Below, one piece after another: positions 1 to 11,556 of a stretch of 64,000 bases of DNA. The translations under genes were made by a program, and so were the position numbers. The notes below the pieces were generated by a model. It was not told the DNA's origin. It worked only from the letters and a program-made list of their open reading frames with translations, and did no database searches. Within the stretch, counting starts at the first letter, position 1, and every line of letters starts with the position of its first letter. The DNA is from Roseomonas aerilata DSM 19363 (GTDB taxonomy: Bacteria; Pseudomonadota; Alphaproteobacteria; Acetobacterales; Acetobacteraceae), in the NCBI RefSeq assembly GCF_000711725.1, contig NZ_JONP01000011.1, positions 1-64,000 on the forward strand, in the 5' to 3' direction.

Positions 1-2
1 TC

Positions 3-1190
<1,188 letters not shown>

Positions 1191-1328
1191 GTCGCGTCCC
1201 GTCCTGTCCCTGCCGGGGGCGTGCGCCCCCCGCCTGCCGTGCAGGCTGTGTTACCCACCCGTGATGAGGTTGGGCCAATATGGTGCTGAAGGTGGCCTTT
1301 CTCAGGCCGGGCCGCCGATCGAGGCGGC

Positions 1329-1402
1329 TGGAGCGGGTGACGGGAATCGAACCCGCACAGCCAGCTTGGAAGGCTGGAACTCTACCATTGAGCTACACCC
1401 GC
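1329..1402 (-). tRNA. tRNA-Gly (anticodon TCC)
   Basis: The cloverleaf has acceptor arms GCGGGTG and CACCCGC, a five-pair anticodon stem CCAGC/GCTGG with loop CTTCCAA, and a normal T arm with GGTTCGATTCC. The anticodon is TCC. The 3' CCA is encoded at 1329-1331. The gene lies between tRNA-Tyr and tuf on the same strand, and the three are probably transcribed together. Confidence 0.97.
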
Positions 1403-1473
1403 TGAGCCAGAGCCGCGGCCTGCCGAGCAGACCGGTCACACAGATGCGCACCGCTCCGGCGGGCTGGGACACA

Positions 1474-1556
1474 TGGAGGGGGTTGGATTCGAACCAACGT
1501 AGGCGCAAGCCAGCGGATTTACAGTCCGCCCCCTTTAGCCACTCGGGCACCCCTCC
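1474..1556 (-). tRNA. tRNA-Tyr (anticodon GTA)
   Basis: This is a class II tRNA with a long variable arm. The acceptor stem GGAGGGG pairs with CCCCTCC, and the anticodon loop CTGTAAA carries GTA. The 3' CCA is not encoded: the sequence after the acceptor stem reads ATGT. It is the first gene of the tRNA-Tyr / tRNA-Gly / tuf unit. Confidence 0.96.
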
Positions 1557-1593
1557 ACAGGGTGTCCCCACCCTGACGGGCGGGAGCCGGCGG

Positions 1594-1621
1594 ACTATCC
1601 GAGAAGCGGCGCGCCTGTCAA
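1594..1621 (-). promoter_or_regulatory. Sigma-70-type promoter for the tRNA-Tyr/tRNA-Gly/tuf unit
   Basis: On the minus strand a perfect -35 TTGACA (1616-1621) is followed after 16 nt by GATAGT (1594-1599), which matches the -10 consensus at four of six positions. A start near 1587 would lie about 30 nt before the tRNA-Tyr 5' end. This is read from sequence only. Confidence 0.55.
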
Positions 1622-1751
1622 CGTGAGCAGCCGCATCCCGGTGCGCCTTCGGCCATTATGGATCGCGCCGCGGCCATTGTCCCGAGGCGGCGCATGGCAG
1701 GCGGCGGTGCATTGGCCTTGCGGCAAGCTCAGCGATTTGCAGGATGCGGCC

Positions 1752-2885
1752 ATGTCCCCCCCTCGACGGCCGCACGGCCCACGCTCCTCTGGCCCGGGCA
1801 ATGGCCCCCAATCCGGCCCCCACGCGGGACCGGGCTTCGGCCCCAGCGCCCGCTCGGCTTCCGGGCAGCCGCCGCGGCCGCGCGCCTTCGACGGGAAGCG
1901 CGGCTGGAGCGGCAACGAGCCACCGGCCGAGGCGCGCGGCGGACGCCCGCCCTTCCCCAAGCCCGGCGCCGGTCCGGCGGGCGGCCCCTCCCCGAGCGGC
2001 AAGCCCTGGGCCAAGCCGCCCGGCAAGTCCTGGAGCCGCCCGCCCGGCGATGCACGCCCCGGCCGTTCCGGCCCCGAGGCCGAGGCGCCCCGAGGCCCGC
2101 GCCCGCCCCGCACGGCCGAGGCCCCGCGCCGCGACGCCGCCGAGGACCGGGCACCCGCCAACACCTTCTGGATGCACGGGCTGCACGCCGTCGGCGCCGC
2201 CCTGCTAAACCCGAAGCGCCGCCTGCGCCGACTTCTGCTGACCGCCGAGGCCGAGACGGCGCTCTCCGCCCGCCTGCCCCCCGGCACCTTCGCCGCGCGC
2301 AAGCTGAGCGTGGAGCGGGTCGAGGACCGCGTCCGCTTCCACAGCTTCCTGCCCGAGGACGCCGTCCACCAGGGCGCCGCCATGCTGGTGGAGCCCCTGC
2401 CCGGCGTCGGCCTGGAGGACGTGCTGGAGGCCTCGACCGGCCCTGTGCTGCTGCTCGATCAGGTGACGGACCCGCGCAATGTCGGCGCCATCCTCCGCTC
2501 GGCCGCGGCCTTCGGGGCGGCGGCGGTGGTGGTGCAGGACCGGCACGCCCCGCCCGAGACCGGCGCCCTCGCCCGCGCGGCCTCCGGCGCGCTGGAGCTC
2601 GTGCCGATGGTGCGGGAGGTGAACCTCGCCCGCGCCATCCGGGGGATGCAGGACCGGGGAATCTGGGTGCTCGGCCTCGCCGGCGAGGCAACGCGCACCC
2701 TGGCCGAGGCCAAGCCGGCCGACCGCCGCGTTGGGCTGGTGCTCGGCGCCGAAGCGGGCGGCCTACGCCGGCTGCAGCGGGAGACCGTGGACGAGATGGT
2801 GCGCCTGCCGATCGCGGGGGACGTGGAAAGCCTCAACGTGGCCGCCGCCGCCGCCGTGGCCCTCTACGAGCTGGCCCGCGCATGA
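1752..2885 (+). CDS. rlmB: 23S rRNA (guanosine-2'-O-)-methyltransferase RlmB, TrmH/SpoU family
   Basis: SpoU-family enzymes methylate the 2'-O of a conserved G in 23S rRNA using S-adenosylmethionine bound in a trefoil knot. The first ~130 residues are a Pro/Gly/Arg-rich disordered extension. Next come the substrate-binding region starting at FWMHGLHAVGAALLNP and the catalytic domain, with the motifs DQVTDPRNVGAILRSA, LVLGAEAGGL and the C-terminal SLNVAAAAAVALYE. The ATG at 1752 is preferred, though an in-frame GTG exists at 1623. The stop overlaps the next gene as ATGA. The family is certain; RlmB rather than another TrmH paralogue is likely from the tRNA/tuf neighbourhood. Confidence 0.9.
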   Translation: MSPPRRPHGPRSSGPGNGPQSGPHAGPGFGPSARSASGQPPRPRAFDGKRGWSGNEPPAEARGGRPPFPKPGAGPAGGPSPSGKPWAKPPGKSWSRPPGDARPGRSGPEAEAPRGPRPPRTAEAPRRDAAEDRAPANTFWMHGLHAVGAALLNPKRRLRRLLLTAEAETALSARLPPGTFAARKLSVERVEDRVRFHSFLPEDAVHQGAAMLVEPLPGVGLEDVLEASTGPVLLLDQVTDPRNVGAILRSAAAFGAAAVVVQDRHAPPETGALARAASGALELVPMVREVNLARAIRGMQDRGIWVLGLAGEATRTLAEAKPADRRVGLVLGAEAGGLRRLQRETVDEMVRLPIAGDVESLNVAAAAAVALYELARA

Positions 2886-3646
2886 AAGCGGCCGTCGAGC
2901 GCATTCTGGCCGCCCGGCGGGCAGGGCAGGCCTTTCCCGACCTCGGGGCGGAAGCGCCGGCCGATGTGGCGGCCGGCTACGCGATGCAGCGGGCCGTGGC
3001 GGAGGCGATGGGCGCCGTGCCGCCCGCCGGCTTCAAGATCGGCGCGACTACGGAGTCGATGCGGGCCTATCTCGGCCTCGCCCATCCCTGCGCCGGCTTC
3101 TGCCCGGCAGAGGGCATCCAGGACCGGGCCGGCCGCTTCCGCTTCGCGGATTACGTCCGCCCGGGCGTGGAGTGCGAGGTCGGCCTCCGCCTCGCGCACG
3201 ACCTCTCCCACGGCGAGCACAGCCGGGACTCGGTGGCGGATGCGGTGGAGCAGGTCTTCGCGGCGATCGAGGTGGTGGACAACCGCTACGGCGACTTCGC
3301 AGCCCTGGGCGCACCCTCCCTCATCGCGGATTCGGTCTTCCACGCGGGCGGCGTCACCGGGGCGCCCGCCTCCGGCTGGCCGGGACTCGACCTGCCGGCC
3401 GCGCGGGGCCGGTTGCTGGTGGATGGGATGGAGCGCGCCGCGGGGCTCGGGGCGGAACTGCTGGGCCACCCGCTGGACGCGCTCGCCTGGCTGGCCGGCT
3501 CGCCTCTGGCCGAGGCCTTCGGCGGATTGCGGGCGGGGCAGGTGATCTTCCTCGGCTCCGTCACCCCGCCCATCTGGCTCGACGGTCCCTGCGAGGTGGT
3601 GGTGTCCTTTGATCTTCTCGGGGAGGTCTCGGCGCGGTTCACCTGA
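2882..3646 (+). CDS. 2-keto-4-pentenoate hydratase family protein (MhpD-like)
   Basis: This family adds water to 2-hydroxypenta-2,4-dienoates in meta-cleavage pathways, and related members act as decarboxylases. The 254-residue length is normal. The family motifs GFKIGATT, the metal-binding ECEVG segment (two Glu ligands) and EVVDNRYGDF are present. The ATG overlaps the rlmB stop by 4 nt (ATGA), so translation is probably coupled to an unrelated RNA methyltransferase. A ring-cleavage and hydroxylase cassette lies 4 kb away on the same strand (7.0-10.4 kb) and could supply its substrate, but the two loci are separated by uvrB. The exact substrate is unknown. Confidence 0.85.
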   Translation: MKAAVERILAARRAGQAFPDLGAEAPADVAAGYAMQRAVAEAMGAVPPAGFKIGATTESMRAYLGLAHPCAGFCPAEGIQDRAGRFRFADYVRPGVECEVGLRLAHDLSHGEHSRDSVADAVEQVFAAIEVVDNRYGDFAALGAPSLIADSVFHAGGVTGAPASGWPGLDLPAARGRLLVDGMERAAGLGAELLGHPLDALAWLAGSPLAEAFGGLRAGQVIFLGSVTPPIWLDGPCEVVVSFDLLGEVSARFT

Positions 3647-3791
3647 CGGTGCCGAGGCTTGGCCTAACGATCTCGTGCTCGCTCCCATCGCCGGTCATTA
3701 CGCGCCATTAACCTCATCAGGCAAAACTCCGCCCTGCACCCGGATGGGGCATGGACACCGGCCAGGAGGGCGTCGGCCAAGGAAACCTTCG

Positions 3792-4058
3792 ATGTACCGT
3801 TCCTCAACCCCGTCCGCCGATTTCGCGCCGGCGACGCCGGGTGCGTGGCACGACCTGCCTGAGGAGCTTCAGCTCGTCCTGTCGCGCGAGGCCCTGCGGC
3901 GGGCCGCCGAAACCCTCGCCGAGCACGCGGAACTCCTGGCCACCGAGATCGAGGCAGGCGCCCTGCTGGACCAGGGCGGGCCGGAGGCGCTGCGCCTCTT
4001 TGCGGCCGTGGTGCGGGCCACCAACAGGGATGGCTTCGCGACGGTGGGGAATGCTTGA
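3792..4058 (+). CDS. Small hypothetical protein, 88 residues
   Basis: I do not recognise a named family. The product is short and acidic, with a predicted helical stretch (PEELQLVLSREALRRAAETL) followed by a second helix, and no signal peptide or membrane segment. Third-position G/C use looks like that of real genes nearby. The ATG at 3792 was chosen because upstream in-frame codons belong to a low-complexity stretch; no strong Shine-Dalgarno is visible. It stands alone between the hydratase gene and the PhaR-like site at 4162. Confidence 0.6.
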   Translation: MYRSSTPSADFAPATPGAWHDLPEELQLVLSREALRRAAETLAEHAELLATEIEAGALLDQGGPEALRLFAAVVRATNRDGFATVGNA

Positions 4059-4161
4059 AGGCCCTCCCTCCCGCGCCGGTGTTGCCGTGCTCTGCGATCC
4101 TGAAGCGATCGTTCCGTTCGGCAAAATGCCGGCTGGGCACAAAATGCACGCAGTGACTAGA

Positions 4162-4180
4162 AATGCTGCACCGCAACATC
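4162..4180. promoter_or_regulatory. PhaR-type operator candidate
   Basis: AATGCTGCACCGCAACATC is a near-palindrome of the CTGC-N3-GCAG type reported for the polyhydroxyalkanoate regulator PhaR in alphaproteobacteria. It matches the site at 37748-37766, in front of the PHB depolymerase gene, at 18 of 19 positions. It lies 48 nt before the ATG of the 39-residue ORF at 4228. Confidence 0.5.
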
Positions 4181-4227
4181 CATGTTAGGCGAGAGGATTA
4201 GGGGGGAACAAACGTAGGATATCCCTC

Positions 4228-4347
4228 ATGTTCGTTGTCTTCTCGGTTCTTCTTGCCGCTATCGTCGCGGCGCAGATTACCACCCGCCTCGCGCAGGATC
4301 GTTTCGCTGGCTTCCGTAACCTGCCGCGCTCTGCTTTCGGAAACTGA
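4228..4347 (+). CDS. Candidate 39-residue single-pass membrane protein
   Basis: The ORF begins MFVVFSVLLAAIVAAQ, a strongly hydrophobic helix of about 15-16 residues, and continues with the polar tail ITTRLAQDRFAGFRNLPRS and a short end. The ATG is preceded by AGGAT at about 5 nt spacing. No family is recognised. The position just behind a PhaR-type site suggests control with PHA metabolism, but that is inference. It could also be a chance ORF; conservation in relatives would settle it. Confidence 0.45.
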   Translation: MFVVFSVLLAAIVAAQITTRLAQDRFAGFRNLPRSAFGN

Positions 4348-4454
4348 TGCTCTTGGTGGCCCAGGGGGGCTGGACACGGATTGGGCCGACAGCCCCGATC
4401 GGTTTCCACCCTTCTGGACGGCCAGCCTTGGGCTTCCGGCTCAGAGTGAATTCG

Positions 4455-4529
<75 letters not shown>

Positions 4530-4658
4530 CCGCGGCCGCCCTATAGCAAGGCCGCGCGCGGGTGTCTCGGGGCAGCTTCGCTCCCCTGACGGCTTCCCCT
4601 CCCCGTCCCCTCGATTCCCGCTGAAAATCAGGCGACGTCGCCCTATGTTCTCGCGGAC

Positions 4659-6902
<2,244 letters not shown>

Positions 6903-7016
6903 GCCCGCGCGCGGCGAAACCCTGCGTAGGCCAAAGGGGGTGCCATAACGCTCCCGCCCGGCCCTATGAAGAGGGCGCGACCCCTGGTCGCCTCCCCTTC
7001 CTCATGAGGCCTCCCG

Positions 7017-7811
7017 ATGGCGGGTCCGGACCGCACCATCAGCGTCCTGAAGCTCTTCACGCTGGAGAGCCCGGCCTGGACGGTGGAGCGGGCGGCGGCG
7101 GCGCTCGGCGTCTCCGCCAGCAGCGCCTATCGCTACGTCGCGGTGCTGACGGAGGCCGGGCTGCTGACGCCCGCCGGCGGCGGCGCCTACGTGCTCGGCC
7201 CTGCCTTCATCCAGTACGACCGACAGATCCAGCTGACCGATCCGCTGCTGCAGGTCGCCCGCCCCGTGATGGAGGAAATCCTCCGCTTTGCCCCTATCGG
7301 CAGCACGGTGCTGCTCTGCCGCCTCTTTGGGGAAACGGTCCTCTGCATCCACCAGGTGGCCGGACGCATGAGCGGGGAGCCCGTGAGCTACGAGCGCGGG
7401 CGGCCGATGCCGCTGTTCAAAGGGGCCACCTCGAAGGCGATCCTCGCCTGGCTGCCCTCCCGCGATCTGCGGCGCCTTTTCGAGGCGCATCGGGCGGAGA
7501 TCGCCGCGAGTGGCCTCGGACGTGACTGGCCGACCTTCCGCACAGCCCTCGCCCGCATCCGCCGCGCGGGCCACGAGGTGAGCCGGGGGGAACTGGATGC
7601 CGGCCGTGTCGGTGTCGCCGTTCCCATCCTCGACGAAGGCCGGCGCGCGCTCGGCAGCCTCAGCTACGTGATCGCCGCGCGGGAGAGCGCCTCGGTCCCC
7701 CGTCTCGTTCCCCTGCTGACCGCCGCCGCCCGGGGGATCGAGGGCGGGTTGCTGAGAGACGAGGAGGCAGAGGTACAAGAGGCCCAGAGTGGCGCTGTTT
7801 TATCATCATAA
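7017..7811 (+). CDS. IclR-family transcriptional regulator
   Basis: IclR proteins have an N-terminal winged helix-turn-helix and a C-terminal effector domain and often control aromatic degradation. The 264-residue product shows the HTH around residues 20-50 (WTVERAAAALGVSASSAYRY) and the effector-domain motifs GSTVLLC, PLFKGATSKAILAWLP and VGVAVPILDEGRRALGSLSYV. It is co-directional with the dioxygenase gene, 67 nt upstream of it, and very likely controls that gene and the hydroxylase gene. A second ATG at 7004 is in another frame. Confidence 0.9.
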   Translation: MAGPDRTISVLKLFTLESPAWTVERAAAALGVSASSAYRYVAVLTEAGLLTPAGGGAYVLGPAFIQYDRQIQLTDPLLQVARPVMEEILRFAPIGSTVLLCRLFGETVLCIHQVAGRMSGEPVSYERGRPMPLFKGATSKAILAWLPSRDLRRLFEAHRAEIAASGLGRDWPTFRTALARIRRAGHEVSRGELDAGRVGVAVPILDEGRRALGSLSYVIAARESASVPRLVPLLTAAARGIEGGLLRDEEAEVQEAQSGAVLSS

Positions 7812-7878
7812 GAGAAATTTGCCTTGCGTTGAGTGTGCCTATTCTCTAATCCTGTGAACAGGAGAGGAGTTGGTCCAT

Positions 7879-8709
7879 ATGTCCACGGCCGTCGGCGCAG
7901 GCGCCTACCTTCACCACATGCAGCTGCTGAGCAGCGACCCCGGGCGGCTCGCCGGCTTCTACGCGGACGCCATGGACATGGCCGCGCGGCCCACCGAGAG
8001 CGGTTGGATCGCCGAGGGACCGGGCCGGCAGCTTCTCTTCGCCGAGGGGCCGGACAAGGGGCTCGGCTACGCCGCCTTCGCCTGCCGCGACACGGAGGGG
8101 CTGGCCGCCATCCGGGCGCGGGCAGAGGCACGGGGCGCGGCCATTCTCCCCTCCCCCAGCCCCCTCTTCGGCACCGAGGCCTTCGGCGTGCGCGACCCGG
8201 ACGGCAACCTCATCCTCTTCGGCATGAGCCGGGGCGAGGTGCGGCGCCCGGGCCTGCGCGCGCCCTTGCAGCACCTGACCCTCGCCACCCACGACCCGGA
8301 GGCGATCGAGGCTTTCTACACGGGCACGCTCGGCTTCCTGACGAGCGACTACGTGCGGAACGAGGCCGGCGCGGTGCAGACCTGCTGGATGCGCTCGAAC
8401 CACGAGCACCACACGCTCGCCTGCTTCCGCCACAGCCGCCAGGGCATCGACCACCACAGCTACGAGGCCGGCGACTGGGCCCTTATCAAGGACTGGTGCG
8501 ACCGGATGGGCGACCGCCGCATCCGCATCATCTGGGGCCCCGGGCGGCACGGGCCGGGCAACAACATCTTCATCTTCATCGAGGATCCCGACGGTAACTG
8601 GATCGAGATCAGCGCGGAGTTGGAGGTGATGCGCGACCGCGCCCCGATGGACTGGCCGCATGAGGAGCACAGCCTCAATTCCTGGGGCCGCGGGATCCTG
8701 CGAAGCTGA
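7879..8709 (+). CDS. VOC-family extradiol ring-cleavage dioxygenase (catechol 2,3-dioxygenase-like)
   Basis: Type I extradiol dioxygenases split catechols next to the two hydroxyls using Fe(II). The 276-residue product holds two vicinal-oxygen-chelate modules: residues ~8-115, ending in RDPDGNLILF, and ~128-255, ending in EDPDGNWIEISAE. The likely metal ligands are His132 (LQHLTL), a His in GIDHHSYE and the Glu of WIEIS. The ATG at 7879 has AGGAGAGGAG 8 nt upstream, so it is preferred over a TTG at 7870. It sits between the IclR gene and an MhpA-type hydroxylase, forming a hydroxylate-then-cleave pair. The substrate is not determined. Confidence 0.85.
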   Translation: MSTAVGAGAYLHHMQLLSSDPGRLAGFYADAMDMAARPTESGWIAEGPGRQLLFAEGPDKGLGYAAFACRDTEGLAAIRARAEARGAAILPSPSPLFGTEAFGVRDPDGNLILFGMSRGEVRRPGLRAPLQHLTLATHDPEAIEAFYTGTLGFLTSDYVRNEAGAVQTCWMRSNHEHHTLACFRHSRQGIDHHSYEAGDWALIKDWCDRMGDRRIRIIWGPGRHGPGNNIFIFIEDPDGNWIEISAELEVMRDRAPMDWPHEEHSLNSWGRGILRS

Positions 8710-8732
8710 CCGGCAGGGCGGAGGGAAGGTCG

Positions 8733-10361
8733 ATGGAGGCGGTGCGGCGTTACCCCGTTGCGGTGATCGGCGCGGGGCCGATCGGGCTGACGCTGGTGAA
8801 CCTGCTCGGGCGCTTCGGCATCAAGGTGCTGCTGGTGGAGCGCAACCCGACGACCGTGCAGGAGCCCCGCGCGGTCTCCATCGACGACGAGTCGCTGCGG
8901 ACGATGCAGGCCGCGGGCGTGGTGGAGACGGTGCTCAGCGGCGTCGTGGCCGGCTACGGCTCCCACTACTACACGCGCCGCCGCACCCTCTTCGCGCGGG
9001 TGGAGCCCACCGGCCAGCCCTACGGCTATCCCCGCCGCAACGCCTTCCGTCAGCCGGTGCTGGAGGGCCAGCTCCGCGAGGCCCTCGGCCGCTTCCCCCA
9101 TGTGGAGGCGCGCTTCGGCTGGAAGCTGCTCGACTACGCGCAGGACGAGGCGCGGGTCACCCTCTCATTGGAGGGGCCGGACGGCGCGCGGCAGGAGGTG
9201 ACCTGCGACTACCTCGTCGGCTGCGACGGCGCCGCGAGCCGGGTGCGGGAGGTTCAGGGCGTGGGGCTCGAAGGCACGACCTTCGACGAGCGCTGGCTCA
9301 TCCTCGACCTCGAGAACAACGAGAACACCACGAAGCACACCGAGGTCTTCTGCGACCGCCACCGCCCCTGCATCACCCTGCCCGGTCCCGACCGCACGCG
9401 CCGCTTCGAGTTCAAGCTGCTGCCGGGCGAGACCGATGCGGACCTGCTGGCGCCGGAGATGGTGGAGCGCCTTCTCCGCACCCACGGCGCAGACCCGCGG
9501 GCGACGCTCCGGCGAAAGGTGGTCTACCGCTTCCACGCGCGGGTCGCGCCTCGTTGGTCCTTCGGCCGCGTCTTCCTGGCCGGCGACGCCGCGCACCTCA
9601 CGCCGCCCTTCGCGGGCCAGGGGATGAACAGCGGCATCCGGGACGCGCAGAACCTCGCCTGGAAACTGGCAGCGGTGCTGGAAGGGCGGCTCGGCCCGGG
9701 CCTGCTCGACAGCTACGAGCGGGAGCGCAAGGACCATATCTGGCAGATGGTTCGGCTGGCCCTCCGCATGGGGCAGGTGATGGCCCCACGCAGCTGGCTG
9801 CACGGCGCCCTGACGCAGGGCGCCTTCCTCGCGCTGAACATCTGGCCGCCGGCGCGCGATTACGTGGCGCAGATGCGCTACAAGCCGCCGCCGCGCTTCC
9901 ACGAAGGCTTCCTGCTGCCGGACGGGCGTGGTCGCGCCTCCCTCATCGGTCGGCTGCTGCCCCAGCCGCGCGTGCGCCGGCCCGACGGAAGCGAGGTGCT
10001 GCTGGACGAGGTGCTGGGCGACCGCTTCGCCCTGCTCGCGCGCGCCGACGATCCAGCCGCCCTGTCAACTCTCGACCAGCCCCTCTGGGACCAGCTCGGG
10101 GCCGTGCGGCTGGTCGTGACGCCGGATGCGACCGATGCGCCTGGCGCAGTGTCGGAGCCGGCTGGCGAGGCGGGCAGCAGCTTCCGCGCGGCTCTCGCTC
10201 CCTATGCTGGCTGTGCCCTGCTCCTACGGCCAGACCACTATGTCGCGGCCAGCATCCCGCTTGCTGATCCGAAGGACGCGGTGCTCGCCGTGGAGGAACT
10301 GCTGACCGCCACCGGCAAGGCTGCGCCGGCTCGTGCGGGCCTCCTGCCCGCCAACTCCTAA
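8733..10361 (+). CDS. FAD-dependent aromatic hydroxylase, MhpA type (3-(3-hydroxyphenyl)propionate hydroxylase-like)
   Basis: This group of flavoprotein monooxygenases ortho-hydroxylates phenolic acids using NAD(P)H and O2, giving catechols for extradiol cleavage. The 542-residue product has the Rossmann motif GAGPIGLTLVN near residue 13, the DG motif CDYLVGCDGAASRVRE and the FAD ribityl motif LAGDAAHLTPPFAGQGMNSG. The C-terminal thioredoxin-like region is short and Ala-rich. It starts 23 nt after the dioxygenase stop with GGAGGGAAGG upstream. Together with the dioxygenase, and perhaps the hydratase at 2882, it outlines a meta-cleavage route. MhpA itself is the best guess, not proven. Confidence 0.87.
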   Translation: MEAVRRYPVAVIGAGPIGLTLVNLLGRFGIKVLLVERNPTTVQEPRAVSIDDESLRTMQAAGVVETVLSGVVAGYGSHYYTRRRTLFARVEPTGQPYGYPRRNAFRQPVLEGQLREALGRFPHVEARFGWKLLDYAQDEARVTLSLEGPDGARQEVTCDYLVGCDGAASRVREVQGVGLEGTTFDERWLILDLENNENTTKHTEVFCDRHRPCITLPGPDRTRRFEFKLLPGETDADLLAPEMVERLLRTHGADPRATLRRKVVYRFHARVAPRWSFGRVFLAGDAAHLTPPFAGQGMNSGIRDAQNLAWKLAAVLEGRLGPGLLDSYERERKDHIWQMVRLALRMGQVMAPRSWLHGALTQGAFLALNIWPPARDYVAQMRYKPPPRFHEGFLLPDGRGRASLIGRLLPQPRVRRPDGSEVLLDEVLGDRFALLARADDPAALSTLDQPLWDQLGAVRLVVTPDATDAPGAVSEPAGEAGSSFRAALAPYAGCALLLRPDHYVAASIPLADPKDAVLAVEELLTATGKAAPARAGLLPANS

Positions 10362-10516
10362 AAATGCATCCTCTTGAACATCGCCGGACTACATCTCCCG
10401 CAAGAATACCGGAATACGAAACGGATAACCGAGGCGCAATGTTGTCAAATTTTACAAAATACTTGTCCCGCTCTCAAATCGAACGCTCATCTTTCTGATC
10501 CGACTTCTATTTTTTT

Positions 10517-10533
10517 CCGGTGCGTTTTTTGCT
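10517..10533 (+). promoter_or_regulatory. Possible sigma-54 promoter of the PEP-CTERM esterase gene
   Basis: CCGGTGCGTTTTTTGCT has GG and GC at the -24/-12 spacing of ten nucleotides and a good TTGCT half, but the first half (CGGTGC against TGGCAC) is weak. It lies 19 nt before the ATG at 10552 and 67 nt before the alternative TTG at 10600. Sigma-54 control of PEP-CTERM genes has been described in Zoogloea, which makes the match worth noting. Confidence 0.3.
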
Positions 10534-10551
10534 TGATGAGTATTAGGCAAA

Positions 10552-11508
10552 ATGCCTCGGACCACGAATGTGGCTGTCCTCATCGGGAGACGTTCTACCT
10601 TGAGACCGATCATTAAAGCGGCCGCTCTCGCGGTTCTGGGCAGCATCGCCCTGACCTCAATGGCGCAGGCCGCCACCTTCACCAGCCTTTACGTGTTCGG
10701 TGACAGCTATTCCGACACGGGTGCTTATATTCCGCTGACCAACGGCTCGACGGCCGCCGGATATCTCGCGCAGGACTACGGCATTCCGCTGACGACGCCG
10801 CGAAACGCCAATCCTGGCACGAGCGGCATCAACTTCGCCCAGAGCGGCGCCCGCGTGGACGTCGGCCCGACGGCACCTGCCACCCAGCCGCAAAGTCTCA
10901 CCCAGCAGGTCGCGAGCTTTCAGGCCCTCGTGAACTCCGGGGCAGCGTCATTCAACCCAGCCTCGAGCCTGTTCTTCCTGGCCGGCGGTCTGAACGACCA
11001 TACCCGCGCCTCGCAGGCTTCCATCGCGCAAGCCACGGCGAACCAGGTGTCCACTCTCTACTCGCTCGGCGCCCGCTACTTCGAGATCGCATTGCTGCCC
11101 GCGGGCATCCCTGCCTTCACGGACAGCGCCAATTTCCTCAATCCCGTTTACACGGCGCTTGTCCCGCAGTTGCAGGCGCAGTTCTCGGACGCGGTGATCC
11201 GCCTGAGCAATTGGGGCGCCTATTACGACGACATCCTGAACAACCCCGGCCGCTACGGCATCACGAACACAACCGACGCCTGCCAGAGCGGCTTCGGGGC
11301 GAATGCAACCGTCTGCGCCACGCCCAATAGCTACTTCTATTTTATCTCGGCACATCCCTCCGATGCCGCTCACCGCATTGTCGGAGACCGGCTCTACCAG
11401 GAGGCTCTCGCCCTCCCAACGGTCACCGTGCCCGAGCCCGCCTCGCTGGCGCTCTTCGGCGTCGGTCTGGCTGGCCTCGGATTGGTGCGCCGCAAGCGAG
11501 CGGCCTGA
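10552..11508 (+). CDS. Secreted SGNH/GDSL-family esterase with PEP-CTERM sorting signal
   Basis: The protein is an exported lipase/esterase-like hydrolase. A signal peptide (ending SMAQA, residue 40) precedes block I FGDSYSDTG with nucleophile Ser52. Block II is NFAQSGA, block III GGLNDH, and block V carries the Asp and His in HPSDAAH. The C-terminus has VPEPAS, a hydrophobic helix and RRKRAA, the classic PEP-CTERM tail cut by an exosortase. The ATG at 10552 gives a long n-region; TTG at 10600, with GGGAGA upstream, would give a more typical signal peptide. An exosortase gene is expected elsewhere in the genome. Confidence 0.88.
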   Translation: MPRTTNVAVLIGRRSTLRPIIKAAALAVLGSIALTSMAQAATFTSLYVFGDSYSDTGAYIPLTNGSTAAGYLAQDYGIPLTTPRNANPGTSGINFAQSGARVDVGPTAPATQPQSLTQQVASFQALVNSGAASFNPASSLFFLAGGLNDHTRASQASIAQATANQVSTLYSLGARYFEIALLPAGIPAFTDSANFLNPVYTALVPQLQAQFSDAVIRLSNWGAYYDDILNNPGRYGITNTTDACQSGFGANATVCATPNSYFYFISAHPSDAAHRIVGDRLYQEALALPTVTVPEPASLALFGVGLAGLGLVRRKRAA

Positions 11509-11515
11509 ACCTGCG

Positions 11516-11544
11516 GGCCGCCGTCCAACCAAGGGGCGGCGGCC
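11516..11544 (+). terminator. Hairpin after the GDSL esterase gene
   Basis: GGCCGCCG (11516-11523) pairs perfectly with CGGCGGCC (11537-11544) across a 13-nt loop, 8 nt after the stop codon. There is no T-run, so it is a candidate terminator or mRNA-stabilising hairpin. Confidence 0.4.
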
Positions 11545-11556
11545 AACGGGTGGCGC

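Noticed and set aside
7851-7862. CCTGTGAACAGG as an IclR operator
   Set aside because: Only five-base arms and it overlaps the ribosome-binding site; too weak without comparison to relatives.
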